From positions 32,131,208 to 32,195,207 of the forward strand of contig NC_056035.1 in NCBI RefSeq assembly GCF_004379255.2: a stretch of DNA of 64,000 nt, given 5' to 3'. The stretch's first letter is position 1; each line of letters opens with the position of its first letter. This DNA is from Salvia splendens (lineage: Eukaryota; Streptophyta; Magnoliopsida; Lamiales; Lamiaceae). Both the position numbers and the translations under genes were made by a program. Under the pieces are notes generated by a model. It was given only the letters and a program-made list of their open reading frames with translations, made no database searches and was not told the DNA's origin. Of the stretch, positions 49,082-59,477 are shown one piece after another.

Positions 49082-49438
49082 TCATATCAGTTCCACCCCT
49101 GCATTTGTTAATTGATCAATTACGGCTTTCACCTTGCCATGGTATTTTTGATCTCTGTTGTAGAACACTGTAACAGCTGGTATGTTTCTGGCCTGCAGCC
49201 GTTGTGCGAGTATCAGGCCAATCTTTGCAGCAGCAGCAACATCTCTAGTGCTCTCTTTCTCCTTCTCCATGGCCAACCTTAGGGCTTTCTCTTGCGTGCT
49301 AGCAGCAGCAGCCACTGTTGCTGTCGGTGTGTGGACAACTTGTGCGTTCACATACTTATTGGTGAAGTGCATCCTTAGGACGTACGGTTTGAGAAACTTC
49401 GTTACTCTTTCAGCCCTTACTGGAGGAGGGACAACCAT
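49082..49438 (-). CDS. Ribosomal protein L18/L5e family (uL18), probably mitochondrial
   Basis: One coding exon of 118 aa starts at ATG 49436-49438 (MVVPPPVRAERVTKFLKPYV). The upstream in-frame codons lie beyond a splice acceptor (CTGTAG|CAAAAATGG, exon edge 49443), so this ATG is chosen. The uL18 fold is indicated by MHFTNKYVNAQVVH, the Ala/Ser-rich ATVAAAASTQEKAL, TRDVAAAAKIGLILAQRL and the C-terminal YNRDQKYHGKVKAVID. Family members bind 5S rRNA in the central protuberance of the large subunit. The short length and absence of the eukaryotic L5 extensions fit an organellar or bacterial-type L18; the close plant relatives I know of are annotated simply as L18p/L5e family. No obvious transit peptide is visible, so the mitochondrial assignment is an inference. 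The gene is convergent with GYRB. Confidence 0.85.
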   Translation of the reverse strand: MVVPPPVRAERVTKFLKPYVLRMHFTNKYVNAQVVHTPTATVAAAASTQEKALRLAMEKEKESTRDVAAAAKIGLILAQRLQARNIPAVTVFYNRDQKYHGKVKAVIDQLTNAGVELI

Positions 49439-49443
49439 TTTTG

Positions 49444-50690
49444 CTACAGAAAAATACGAACAACAGTTAAACATGTGGTAAGCTCATTGGCTGAACTAGA
49501 ATGCCACTTTCTTTAAAATACTAAATCGTTTTATCATCTCTAATCACAAATCATTGGATAGAATCTGGGTTCTAATCTATCTGATGCTTGCATCTAAGCA
49601 TCTCCATCATTGAAAAAGTAATCAATACATAAAAATAGTTTGGGTTGATGAACGAACATGTTAGTGTGTCCCTCTCTTGCACTTTATTTTCTCTAATAGT
49701 GCATCCCTCTGATATCTTAAATATCTCAACAATGAAGACTGATTTTAATACAGCAGACAAATCAATGGAAAGCATGTAACTGATGGTTAGTAAAATCCCG
49801 TGACTAATAGGTGGGATGGGATCATTTAGGACACGGATAAATGTTTTGTTAAAAGAAACAAATTCCGAATTAACCATGGATCATACTTTTCCAAATTTTG
49901 AAGGTCTAAAATCTAAAGCAAGTGAAAAGTGATTCAGAAAAAGCAATCTTCATTCAACATAACATATAGCATCACACACGTTCAAATCGCAAGGGACACC
50001 GGCAGGTAACCAACCCCTAATAGGCTAATAGCATAATCGTATTGTGAGTAACATTAAGAACAGGCAAAAATCACATTCATATTCCAGAAGAGAGATAAAC
50101 AGTGACCCACAAGTGAATGTAATTCTCTTAGAAAACATCAACAAGAAATCTTATCAAGAAACAATCACATAGATATGCACCTATGAACTGCATTGGCATC
50201 TGATTGCGCAATCACCACACACGGATAAAACTATAACAAATAATTACAGACTTAAGCATCAAACACGCCCCCAATTATCACCGTCACAACTACATTTTCA
50301 ATGACAGATTCCATCAACAATGTGTAAAAATTAGTACTGCTAGGGAAATGGATATCTGAATGCTTAACCAAAAATTCAATTAGCATAAATATGCTAAACT
50401 GAACTTAGTATCTAACTCTAATCACAATAGTAGCCTGTCTACAATATTTCAGCAGCTAGGTTAAAAGCACCATTACTTATACGAACATTTTGCAATTATA
50501 CGAAACCCCAATACTAAAAAGTTGGAAAATTTATGAGTCCCAGAAGATACATAGAGCTAAATCAGAAACCCCTTGAGAAAAATACCACGCACATTAGCCA
50601 CCGTTTCAGGATTCAGAAAAGCGAATTCACAGCCACGAGGAATAAATATAAGGAAATAAATATAACTGAAAAAACAATGGGATTGCATAC
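49444..50690 (-). other. Intron in the L18 gene 5' leader
   Basis: The donor CG|GTATGC (exon edge 50691) and acceptor TCTGTAG|CA (exon edge 49443) are consistent on the minus strand and span 1247 bp. No coding frame of note lies inside. The upstream exon, from about 50750 to 50691, reads through CTCTCTCGCCGCCGCTCTCT, a typical pyrimidine-rich plant leader. Leader introns of this kind often enhance expression; that is an inference here. Confidence 0.65.
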
Positions 50691-50759
50691 CGGAGAAATG
50701 AGTGAAACTGTTGCAGAGAGCGGCGGCGAGAGAGCTATGGAAAAATAACGGAATGTATG

Positions 50760-51408
50760 AAGTTTATTTCTTTCTATATTGTTTTTATTTTTCAATTGGG
50801 CGAGGCATTTTTATTTTCGACGAAAAGTCATTTTAAAAAAATAATAATCAAATTGGTTTTAATATACAATTATGTATAAAAATATCATTTGGGAGTAGTC
50901 ATAAAGTTTATTCTATTTAGCTTAAATTAATATAGGTTGTTGATTTAGATTTGTTTTTAAGGACTCAAACTAGAAATAACCAAAGATTAAGGGAGTGTAA
51001 AATAAATTGGGGAGAGAGGGAATATCCCCTCACAAGTATTCGAATAAGCTGCTATTTAGACTAGAACAAGAACTAGAAAATCATATGGATATTTAACAAC
51101 ATAGACAATTTTACTTCACATCTTAACCAAGCACAAATCAAAATCTTCCATCTTTACAAGCAGGTGCCTTGCATAAAAGTGAGTTCTTCTCATTTCACTT
51201 CATTAATTGTCACTGTTATGTACTAAAACTGAATCAAGTTTGATTTTTTAAAGCAGACTTGAACAACAAAGAAGAATCTTGCTTGAGAGGAACCATGATC
51301 TTTTTTTGGAGGGAAGTGATGCTATTTACACTTTAAAAATACTAATAACATGGTAAAATGAAAAATAATTTTCCATCCTAACTATTAGTGCAAAGAATCT
51401 GTTGTATA
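50760..51408. other. Intergenic region between the L18 and GH31 genes
   Basis: It includes the L18 promoter side (right of 50750, minus strand) and the 3' side of the GH31 gene. No repeat or coding frame was recognised, and no TATA box was identified with confidence. Confidence 0.45.
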
Positions 51409-54400
51409 TCACAAGATGTTGTAGTCTTTAAGGTTTTGTAGAAACATTTCTCCGATTTGGGATCCATCCTTGACAAAAATGGCTGGATATCCTAATGGAG
51501 TTTCCACCCAAGTTTCAAAACCTTGTTTGTGATGTAGTTTTCCTGTCCAAACATGCTTCCACACATGACTCTCCCCTTGTGGGAAATACACCTTAACAAC
51601 CTCCTTGCCTTTGTCGAGGACCGGCGCCACTAGGATCTCTGAGCCCACTAGAAACTGCTCGTATCTTAGCTTGTGAGCATGCTCGTCTTTCGGGTAGTGA
51701 AGGAAGAGGTGGCGACACACGGGATGCCCCTTTTCCGACGCTTCCTGCATAATAAACATTCAAAATTAGCTTTTGCTCTCTTAATTTGTGGGAGCTGTAG
51801 ATTTAAAGATACCTTTACTAGCTGCAGCCTGTAAAACTTCCATGCTTTGTATATCTTTGCAAATCTTGAGAAATGAGAGAGAGTTTTTTGGTTGGAGTAG
51901 AACTGACTATTGCAGGATGGCTTGTTTCCCTAGATCCAAAATGCCAAACACATGAGTATCATATCATAAAAGTGGTGGTATTGAGCGTTTGTTGTGTGTT
52001 AAAATTTCACTCACTTCATGTGTACGGAAGACAGTGGTGAACGCGTTGAGCTCCATCCAACGGAGCAGAAGCTCCTCGCTCCGTTGGTACTTGAAAAACG
52101 GCAAGCTGACAGCACAGTAGCCACCAATGTCACTATGGTTAAATGCATAGCCAGATATCCCACTGCTTAACAAGCCTACAACTGCACTTTTTATCCCATC
52201 ATTTGCTTGCCAGCTCACCATTTGATCCCCTTCCCAGAATAGGCTAGCCCACTTCGGGCTATCTCGAAAGCCAGCCCTCATGAAGAAAACCAAAGACTCG
52301 CCTGGTCGGCTGCTTTCCCATTCCTCCACAAATTCCCTATTCACCCTAGCCCAGATCTCCGGATACCTGTTGTGGGCAGTGATGGGATCTTCACCTACAG
52401 TTCATTTGATCTTTTAGTCATATTTGTTATAGGTAAAAAAGCATTTGATGTCATTACACATTTACACCAACCTGAGTAGAGGCAAGCGTCTACTGGAAGG
52501 CCTTCGCCAAAATCAGCCATCCAACCCCGGACTCCATCATCCACCATTTCTTGCAAGATCTGCTTGAACCAAGCTGCTGCTTTCGGGTGCGTGAAGTCTA
52601 ACATCCCAACATCGAAAGCTGTGTTTGGAACCATGTATGGTCCTCCATTTTTGTCTTTCACTAAGATATCCAACTTCTTGGCTTCCTCAAAGAGGTGCCT
52701 TCCCACATTTTTCTTCTCATCCATCTGCATTGATGAATGGTGAGTGTGACTGTCGTCAAACACGAATTAAGCTACAATCTCTAATCAACTACTGCTCACT
52801 ACTTACTGGAGCTAGACAAGGATTGCAGTATGTCATCACTTTGATTTTCTGAGCACTAAGCTCTTCAATCATCTGTCTCCAACCCGAATACCGAGTTGAA
52901 TCCACTTCCCAATTCCACCATAGTTGTGACCCGATAACTGTATTCCTCTGTCCCACCCAATCCTACACAACAAGCTGTAAATGAGAATCACAGACATCTC
53001 CTAAAACACTCGAAACTTCATAGATTGATTCTATGTTCAAGCACACACAGAATAATATGATATAAATCAATGTATGTCATTGTTTGTCTACTTTGTGAAG
53101 GGAAATGCAATTTTCAACCTGCAACCAAAATGCTGATATTGGTGTCTCCATGGCTTGCAGCTGATCCCAGATATCACGAACCACATCCGTGCCTCCTTGC
53201 AAGCCCACCACAGCGCCCGATATTATCCACTCGGGAAGCTCTTGGGGTCTCCCGATGGTTTCCGTGAAGCGCTCAATGAGTTCAAGCGGTGAGTTTCCAT
53301 TCAAGATTCTACCTTCAAGCATGTCTCCATACATCTGCAGAAAATTAAAGGTTCAAGTTTTTTTAAAGTTATCATAGCTTGATTATTGAGACAATCAGAA
53401 ATCACCTGTATCTGGACTAATTCATCATTTGTTAGATCAAAAACTGAGTAGTTATATCCTTCAAGATACAGTGATCTCATCTTTGAAGTGATGTAAAAAG
53501 GTGAAGGAGCATAAGTTGTGATCTCATCACCTCCTGCCCTGCACTTGAACAACAGACAAGTTTATGAATTATGATCATAATCATCATTCAAAAATTCAAT
53601 CTTTTTTTTCCCCATCTTCACCTGTAGCTAACCAAATTAGCAGCAAAAGTGATAGGCTGATCCCCTCTCCCAATCCCTTGTTCTTGAACCAACATTGGCA
53701 CCCTCTTCCCCTTCAAATCCATGTGAGAGAACTGCTCCCCAAAGCCATAGAATCTCTCACTCCTCTCACTAGAATAAGTGAGGAAAATCCTATTCAAATC
53801 AAGACATGGTGCCTTCTTCATCACCATATTCTCCTCTTCTTGAGGAAACGCAACAACCACCCTCTTCCTCAAGAAATAGCCAGACCATCCAACTCTAAGC
53901 CTCCGGATTCTACCCAGCTTTCGAGCAAAGCCTCTGTATCCATAGCTTCTTGCAGAGAATGCCTTCTCCCTCACCGAATTCGGCCTCCCAAATCTCACTT
54001 GAAATCCCACTTGATCACTGCTTTTCTGATCAAACACCATCCAATACTTAGCATATGCACCCAACTTCTTCTCAACCACCTCCAAACTCCCACTATCCAC
54101 ACTCCCTCTCTTGCCACTAAACACCCTCCCTTTGATCAGCAGAGCAGGTTCTTCAAGATCAGATTTTTGAATGAGTCTGATCTCATCGACAGTCTGATGA
54201 TTGCACACAAGGCGGATGTTGGTGTCTTTGACAAGGAATGATCCCCTGCTCTCTTGGACCTCTGTGTCGGCGGCGGCGGCAGAGACGAAGGCCCGGCCCG
54301 GGACAGTGGACCATATCGATCTTGAGAGGTTGGGCTTGCGGCAAAGTGAGAGAGACCCGCCATTGCTGGACGACCAATTGAGCTGGAAATCATGGCCTAT

Positions 54401-54538
54401 GTCGTAGACTTGGTGCGGGGGGAGTGTTTTTGGATCGAAAACTAGGCTCCCTTGGATTAAAGGTAGAGTCTTTGGGTTGGAGGGGAAAGGGTTGTTGATG
54501 TGTTTATGATGTTTCTTGCTTGTTTTGAATGATGTCAT
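51409..54538 (-). CDS. Family 31 glycoside hydrolase, YihQ/sulfoquinovosidase-like, 8 exons
   Basis: Exons on the minus strand: 54538-53622, 53538-53406, 53334-53119, 52962-52807, 52724-52472, 52394-52015, 51929-51813 and 51744-51409. All introns are GT-AG; the phases close to 835 aa. An N-terminal beta-sandwich (residues about 1-350, with ERFYGFGEQFSHMDLKGKR) precedes the (beta/alpha)8 barrel. WMADFGE (542-548) holds the family nucleophile, Asp545. FWEGDQ (611-616) holds the likely acid/base, Asp615. SGYAFNHSDIGGY and a C-terminal beta region with VAPVLDKGKEVVKVYFPQGE follow. The overall layout matches plant proteins annotated alpha-glucosidase YihQ, whose bacterial homologues cleave sulfoquinovose from sulfolipid headgroups. 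At the site aligned to the bacterial sulfonate-binding Arg-x-x-Trp, this protein has Gln435-Leu-Trp-Trp438, so the substrate is uncertain. No signal peptide is evident. Confidence 0.9.
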
Positions 54539-54579
54539 GGTTTCATGGAATATTTTTTCTTTACATTATACAGCTCTTG

Positions 54580-54587
54580 TATATATA
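54580..54587 (-). promoter_or_regulatory. TATA box of the GH31 gene
   Basis: The minus strand reads TATATATA within GTAGTATATATACAAGAG, about 42 bases before the start codon. If used, transcription would start only about 10-15 bases upstream of the ATG, giving a very short leader. Confidence 0.5.
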
Positions 54588-54589
54588 CT

Positions 54590-55636
54590 ACTGCTATATT
54601 TGTCTGGTTTCTTGGGTGAAATTTCTTTTGTTAGTTCTATTTGTTTTGAAGAGGAAGATGCAGTTGCAGAAATATGACACGTATGCGTTATTTTGACTCT
54701 ATTCTCTCAAGTTTCTTAATCCCTCCTTCCTTGATGATTCTTTTTAGAATGTTATGGGATTTATGCTAATTTTAAAGTGTTTAAAAATGGAAAGATAAAA
54801 TTATTGGATGTTTAAAAGTACGAGAGATATGAAGAAAATAATAAAGATAAAAGATTATAGTATTTAAAAGCAGGAGAGATAAAAGGTTGTTGAGTGTTTA
54901 AAAATTAGAGTGATGAATAAAGAACAAGGGAAAAGATAATTCAGTATTTTAAATATTCTTATATAAGAAAAAAGGATTTGTATTTGTTTAGTATTTGACT
55001 TTGTAAATGTGTGTAACGAGAAGGGAAGAAAGTCGAAGATTGAGGATTGGAAAACCTAAGATGGGAGAGAAGGGTATGAATACGGATACTTTTTTTTTCT
55101 GATTTTTGTCCAAAAAGGAATAATTCAAATTCAAGATTCAATTTTTGGTTGCTCTTCCTTTAAGCAAAGTTTGACTATTACATCTACAGTGTAGGATAGG
55201 ATGATGACAATACTATTGTAGAGTTGAATGTAGACGAGTTTCTAGAAAGATACAATTCCTTATGCATTAAGACGTAAATAAGACCAAGAAATTATTTCAT
55301 CCTAAATTCTAACATTATTGGAAATAACATCAATTGATCATTTCTAACTTTAGTAATAATAGTAACTATTCTTCCCCTTTCACAAATGGGTAGTGTTCAG
55401 AAGAGTACAAATGTCAAATAGTGAATAATTTAGATTTATGTCGAAATTTGTCTGAGTTCAGAGATTGGGTTTCTTAGAATGTATCTGCCCTTTTATATGC
55501 GTCAGATGCTTGCGCATTGCAACTCTCCAGATTCATTGGAGCTAAATATATATACTAACTCAAATTACGAATTTGTGTTAATTTTTTTACCAGTCACATA
55601 AAGTTTGAAATTTGAATTCAAAATCCAAATTTTCAA
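54590..55636. other. AT-rich intergenic stretch upstream of the GH31 gene
   Basis: No coding frame or element boundary is supported. Between about 54780 and 54930 there are several imperfect GTTTAAAA(A/G)...GAGAGATAAA units spaced about 55-60 bp apart, suggesting a decayed tandem repeat. Confidence 0.4.
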
Positions 55637-55728
55637 TTTTTGCACTTCTCTTCTAACAAAATTTTACTGCGCTTACAAAATTTGGATTTTTGCACTTCTC
55701 TTCTAACAAAATTTTACTGCGCTTACAA
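55637..55728. repeat. Tandem duplication, period 50 bp
   Basis: TTTTTGCACTTCTCTTCTAA and the following ACAAAATTTTACTGCGCTTA occur from about 55637 and again from about 55687, essentially identical over at least 42 bp. Confidence 0.85.
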
Positions 55729-55866
55729 GTTGCATGCATGTAGTGTTGTTTTGATTTATGATATTCAAAAAAAAAGAAAACTCTAACATTACACACCGTC
55801 GTTTCATCTCCCTCTTTAACTCTCTCTAAATCATGCAATTCCCTTCTATCAATTTTCACTAGGAAT

Positions 55867-56661
55867 CAAGGACAGAACCAGAAATTCGAATAAGCCGGTG
55901 CTGAAATTTGAATAATATTAAAATATTTAATTTTATATATAATATAATATTTTTTTATGAAATCTTATAGTATGATCATCGTAATGAAAAAAAATCAATA
56001 AATCTATATTCTCAACTTCAGACAAATCATAAATCATACATTATATCTCAAATCTGGCTCTAATTAATTCCCAAATAAATAAAAACAAATTACTCCGTCT
56101 AATTCATATATCAATATCATAATTTCTAAAATTATAATTTTGAATCAAATAAATTACTATTAAAGTACAAAGCCTTAATTTATTATAAGTAAACAACTTC
56201 TCTAATTATATTAAAATTTTGCAGATACTCTAATTAAATTTTATTAAAATATTAGTGGGTTGGTAAATAAAAGCAATTATTTCATTAAATAGAAAGAAGG
56301 AAGTAGGAAATACTCCTACTAAGCAATTATTTCATTTAAATAAAAAGGAGTAATTAGTAGGAGTACTCGTTATTACACAGAAGGCAATAAATAGTAGCAA
56401 TTTAATTTGAGTAAAAATAAATAGAAAATCTTGTTGATTTGTTAAAAGGGATAAAGTCGGTTAGTAGCCTATAGATATGCCTTTAAAGAGTAAAATTTTC
56501 TGTCTCTTCTTCCTTCTTATATTCTCATCTCATTCATACACTCACACATTTACAGTCAAACTTTCTTGCTCCGGGCGACGGGTAACCATGGCTGGGGTGT
56601 TTCCAGCGCCGGCCAAGCCCCCGCTGGAGCGGTGGCTTGAACTGCGCTAGGTCCGTCCCTG
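55867..56661. mobile_element. hAT-type non-autonomous element
   Basis: It is bracketed by 8-bp direct repeats CTAGGAAT (55859-55866) and CTAAGAAT (56662-56669), one mismatch. The left end is CAAGGACAGAACCAG and the right end read inward is CAGGGACGGACCTAG, both starting CA(A/G)GGAC as hAT termini do. The interior (795 bp in total) is AT-rich, with a GC-rich patch at 56560-56650. No transposase frame is present. Confidence 0.6.
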
Positions 56662-56841
56662 CTAAGAATAGAGAATTTGGGAAGACTTCAATGAGAGTCT
56701 GATTTGAGGAGAGAATTGATAGGAATAGGATTATAGGATCATGGGGTGTTATGGGTGGTTTACAGATTCACTTATGAATCTTTCCCCTTTGCTTGAATTT
56801 ATCAAATTATAAATTAATTAAGTTCAAGTTTATCAAGGTCA

Positions 56842-57290
56842 GATGACGTGCAACCACCGACCGCTTTGTCTCTCAAATCCACTAATGATTCCTCCCTGAA
56901 GAGGAAATACTTGTACCGACGCTCTAAAGCGTTCACGATATTCATAAATAGCGGACTGTGCATCCTAAAACGCCGCCGGAAAAAGGTCTTCCAAACCGTG
57001 GTTCCTCGGCAAAGTAGTCATCAAACAAGCGTTGGTGGGCACCAATGTGATCGCGGGGGACTGGTTCGATGATGGATGGGGCATGGGACCGCCGGCTGCT
57101 GCTGTAGCTGCTGCCACAAGTGCTCGTTCACCAACCGATTTATCTCCGCGGACGTATAGGCCCGCAATTGTTCGTTAATTTGCCACGATCTAGTGGTAGT
57201 GGTGAGGATGCTGACGAATGAGAAATGTAGAGAGAAGGAAGAGAAACTCGTTAATACAAGTGGTGCAAATGAAATGAAGTGCAACAAGCC
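56842..57290 (-). pseudogene. PIF/Harbinger transposase, N-terminal fragment
   Basis: The minus strand shows a Gln-rich segment NEHLWQQLQQQPAVPCP (57021-57287). Continuing in changed frames, it shows a stretch equivalent to VWKTFFRRRFRMHSPLFMNI and VNALERRYKYFLF (about 57000-56900). This is the (R)RFRM...LFLRIV block that precedes the DDE domain in plant Harbinger transposases. The catalytic triad is absent and the fragment ends near 56842. Together with the Harbinger-type end at 57513 it forms the remains of one element. Confidence 0.6.
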
Positions 57291-57513
57291 GTATATATAG
57301 AGTTGAAATAAAAAAAATTAAAAATAGCGTTAGCCGGTCGCTCGTCCGTCGCGTCACCACAATAGTGGACGAGCGAACGGACGAGCGATCGGCTAACGCC
57401 TGCCCACCGTGGATGAGCGCTCGTCCGTCGCCCGTTAGTCAGCTCCAATAGTGGACGAACGTCATGGACGAACCACTAGCCGGTCGCTCGGCCGTCCACT
57501 ATTGTGGATGCTC
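57291..57513 (-). mobile_element. Harbinger terminal region with TTA target site
   Basis: GC-rich subterminal repeats (GGTCGCTCGTCCGTCG, GTGGACGAGCG and similar, several in inverted order) end in GTCCACTATTGTGGATGCTC at 57513, followed by TTA (57514-57516). Read inward this is GAGCATCCACAATAGTGGAC, the same kind of end as at 8159 and 15419. It is the 5' end of the decayed transposase gene to its left. The opposite terminus was not found. Confidence 0.65.
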
Positions 57514-57516
57514 TTA

Positions 57517-57900
57517 GAACACGTAGAAAAAGTTACATGAGTTTTACAAAAACTGCTAGAAGTTGTTACCTACAAAATTTGCATACATGATCTCTCCCAA
57601 AGATCGATTTTCGAATAAATGGAGAACAAATTTGCTTGGTTTAATTAATGGATTAGTACAAATTTGCTTTGAAATCCCTCCCAAATTTGCTCGGACTCGG
57701 ATGCCTGCAAATAAATGGTGGATTTTAGTTCAAATATTGACATTTCCTATGTTTGCCTTGTTAGAAATGAAAATTTGAAAGCCCATGTTTTTGGGCAAGG
57801 CCCGCACTATTCATCTGATATGGGACAGTTTTATATCACACTCTTTTGGTGGTTTATGGTTTTGGAGTGTGACAGTTCTTCAAGATTTGTCTGTAAAAAG
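57517..57900. other. Stretch without recognised feature
   Basis: Several short frames occur on the plus strand, but none shows a domain or homology that I recognise. Confidence 0.4.
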
Positions 57901-57904
57901 ACTA

Positions 57905-58070
57905 TTGAGTCATCCATCTACCTCTCTCCAGTGGATGAGAGAGTATAACCGAGACGAGAGGCCAGGTGAATCTGTGGTTCTGGAGCCGGAGTTCCGGCAC
58001 TGAGAACCAACCGCTAGTGACGCTTTCGCCGGAGGCGGCCATTGATGATGCGATTTCGGCGACCGGTCTT
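57905..58070 (-). pseudogene. Prolyl aminopeptidase (alpha/beta hydrolase)-like gene fragment
   Basis: On the minus strand, MAASGESVTSGWFSVPELRL is followed by QNHRFTWPL (58064 downward). This resembles the start of plant proline iminopeptidase-type alpha/beta hydrolases (VPxLRLRDHRFTVPLD). The similarity stops at about 57930 and no GGPG or catalytic Ser motif follows, so only the first coding segment is present. A 110-residue frame (57902-58234) includes upstream sequence that may be leader. The identity rests on a remembered family N terminus and needs a search. Confidence 0.4.
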
Positions 58071-58215
58071 GTTAAGGAGTGGAAGTATAAAAAGTTGAGT
58101 GGGGATGGCGAAAGCGTGCGCAAATACGGATAAGTTGAGTGGATGCAGAGCTCCGGAAATGCTGCGAGATAGAGCGGAGGCGGAGCTCCAGGCAGATTTA
58201 GGCATATTTTCCGAG

Positions 58216-58443
58216 TTATTTTGCAGGGCTGCACTCGGAGCTTTCAGATGTCGGGTCATTCTGGTCGGGGTGCTGATTGTCATCGTTGATGAGGACTTGG
58301 AGGGCTGGATTGGGGGAAGGAGGCGGCGAATTGTGTTTCTGGGTGAGGGAGGAAGGGGAGAGGATGGGTGGGGTGTTGTTGAAATCGGAAGAGAATCCGC
58401 TACTTTCTGTTCCGATCTGTACTTCAGATTTACCTTGATGCAT
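58216..58443 (-). pseudogene. Unidentified Ser/Pro-rich frame
   Basis: A 75-residue frame begins MHQGKSEVQIGTESS and contains SLTQKHNSPPPSPNPALQV and NDDNQHPDQND. I do not recognise it. It lies directly upstream of the prolyl-aminopeptidase-like fragment on the same strand, so both may belong to one captured or decayed gene. It could equally be chance coding potential in GC-richer DNA. Confidence 0.25.
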
Positions 58444-58542
58444 TACATATGGAAAATTTCAGGGGTAATTCTTTTTTAGTTCTAGGGGGTTTTTTAAATT
58501 CCATAAGTGCACTGACCTTTTTTTTATTCCATCTTTGGGAGA

Positions 58543-58764
58543 GACGCATGACCCTCATGCGTCGCCCGTTAATGAAACGCATGACCGTGATGCGTTTTAT
58601 AGGAAGACACATGAAAGACATGCGTCGTTCAATTTTTTTTAGAAGACGCATGAGGGTCATACGTCTTCCAATAAAACGCATGAAAGACATGCGTCGCTTA
58701 ATTTTTTTAGACGACGCATGACCCTCATGCGTCTTAGGGTAAAACGCATGAGGCTCATGCGTCT
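58543..58764. repeat. Array of seven imperfect palindromes (GACGCATGANNNTCATGCGTC)
   Basis: Units are at about 58543-58563, 58575-58597, 58605-58626, 58642-58668, 58672-58695, 58711-58735 and 58741-58765. Each is a near-palindrome with a central CC(C/G), AAG or GGG/GGC core. Spacers are short and vary from about 4 to 16 bases, two of them T-rich. Units 3-4 and 5-6 with their T-rich spacers form a higher-order duplication of about 70 bp. The array lies about 0.7 kb upstream of the plant-mobile-domain gene. Confidence 0.85.
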
Positions 58765-58765
58765 C

Positions 58766-59477
58766 TATTTTAAACAAAACAGACGCGAAACAGAGGCAGT
58801 AGCTCATTCTGCGCGAGAGAAAGAGAGAAAGGGGCGATTTCTTGGCGATTTCCGGTGATTTCCCGTCATATTCCGATATATTTCGGTAAATTTTCTTCGA
58901 TCTTTCAACATTTATCCCTTATTCGGTGTTTATTGCATATTTTGTATAGGTTTCTCCCTATTTTATAAATTAGGGTTTGTAACAAATTGTTCAATTTTGG
59001 CCGATGTTTTGTTGTTTTGTTAATTGTAATGGATTTTATTGGTGAAATTAATTCTATTGTATAGTTTTTGATATATTTGATATGCTTGATGTTGTGATTT
59101 TGGTTGTTATTGGAGAAGAGAGTAGGGGTTGAAATGTATCTTGTATTTAACCTTCATTGGCTTGATTATATTGGGTAATTTTTGCAATGACTACTTATTT
59201 TGATTATGATAATAATTTACAAGTTATATATACATTAAGTGGAATGAATTGTGAATTTGTAATTTAGGAGTTATATGTAAATTCGGCCTTATAAATCATG
59301 AATTGTGATGAATTGGAGTTTCTAATATATAGTATATGATTGTATATCAATGGATTAGGAGTGAATAATTTGGTTTATAATATTTTGTTGTTTTGATGAT
59401 GAATTTGAATTTATATGTTATTTGTATTTTAAATGTGAGTTTGTAATTCTTGCTTTGTGAATATGTTATTAGATTAG
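58766..59477. other. Stretch between palindrome array and plant-mobile-domain gene
   Basis: It starts with GC-richer leader-like sequence (AGAGAAAGAGAGAAAGGGGC at 58818-58837, then GATTTCCGGTGATTTCCCG). AT-rich sequence with no frames follows. It may be the leader and a leader intron of the decayed gene, but no splice pair was fixed. Confidence 0.4.

Noticed and set aside
49182..49481. 99-residue plus-strand frame
   Set aside because: It is antisense to the L18 coding exon and has no family motif.
53564..54407. Plus-strand frames over GH31 exon 1
   Set aside because: They are shadows of the long first exon of the GH31 gene, which has a clear minus-strand protein and splice sites.
56560..56660. 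GC-rich patch with ATGG as a small gene start
   Set aside because: It lies at the end of the hAT-type element and is part of its terminal region. The frame is very short.
58543..58764. CRISPR-like look of the palindrome array
   Set aside because: Spacers are 4-16 bases, uneven and partly repeated, the units are palindromic with variable cores, and this is a plant nuclear region. It is not a CRISPR array.
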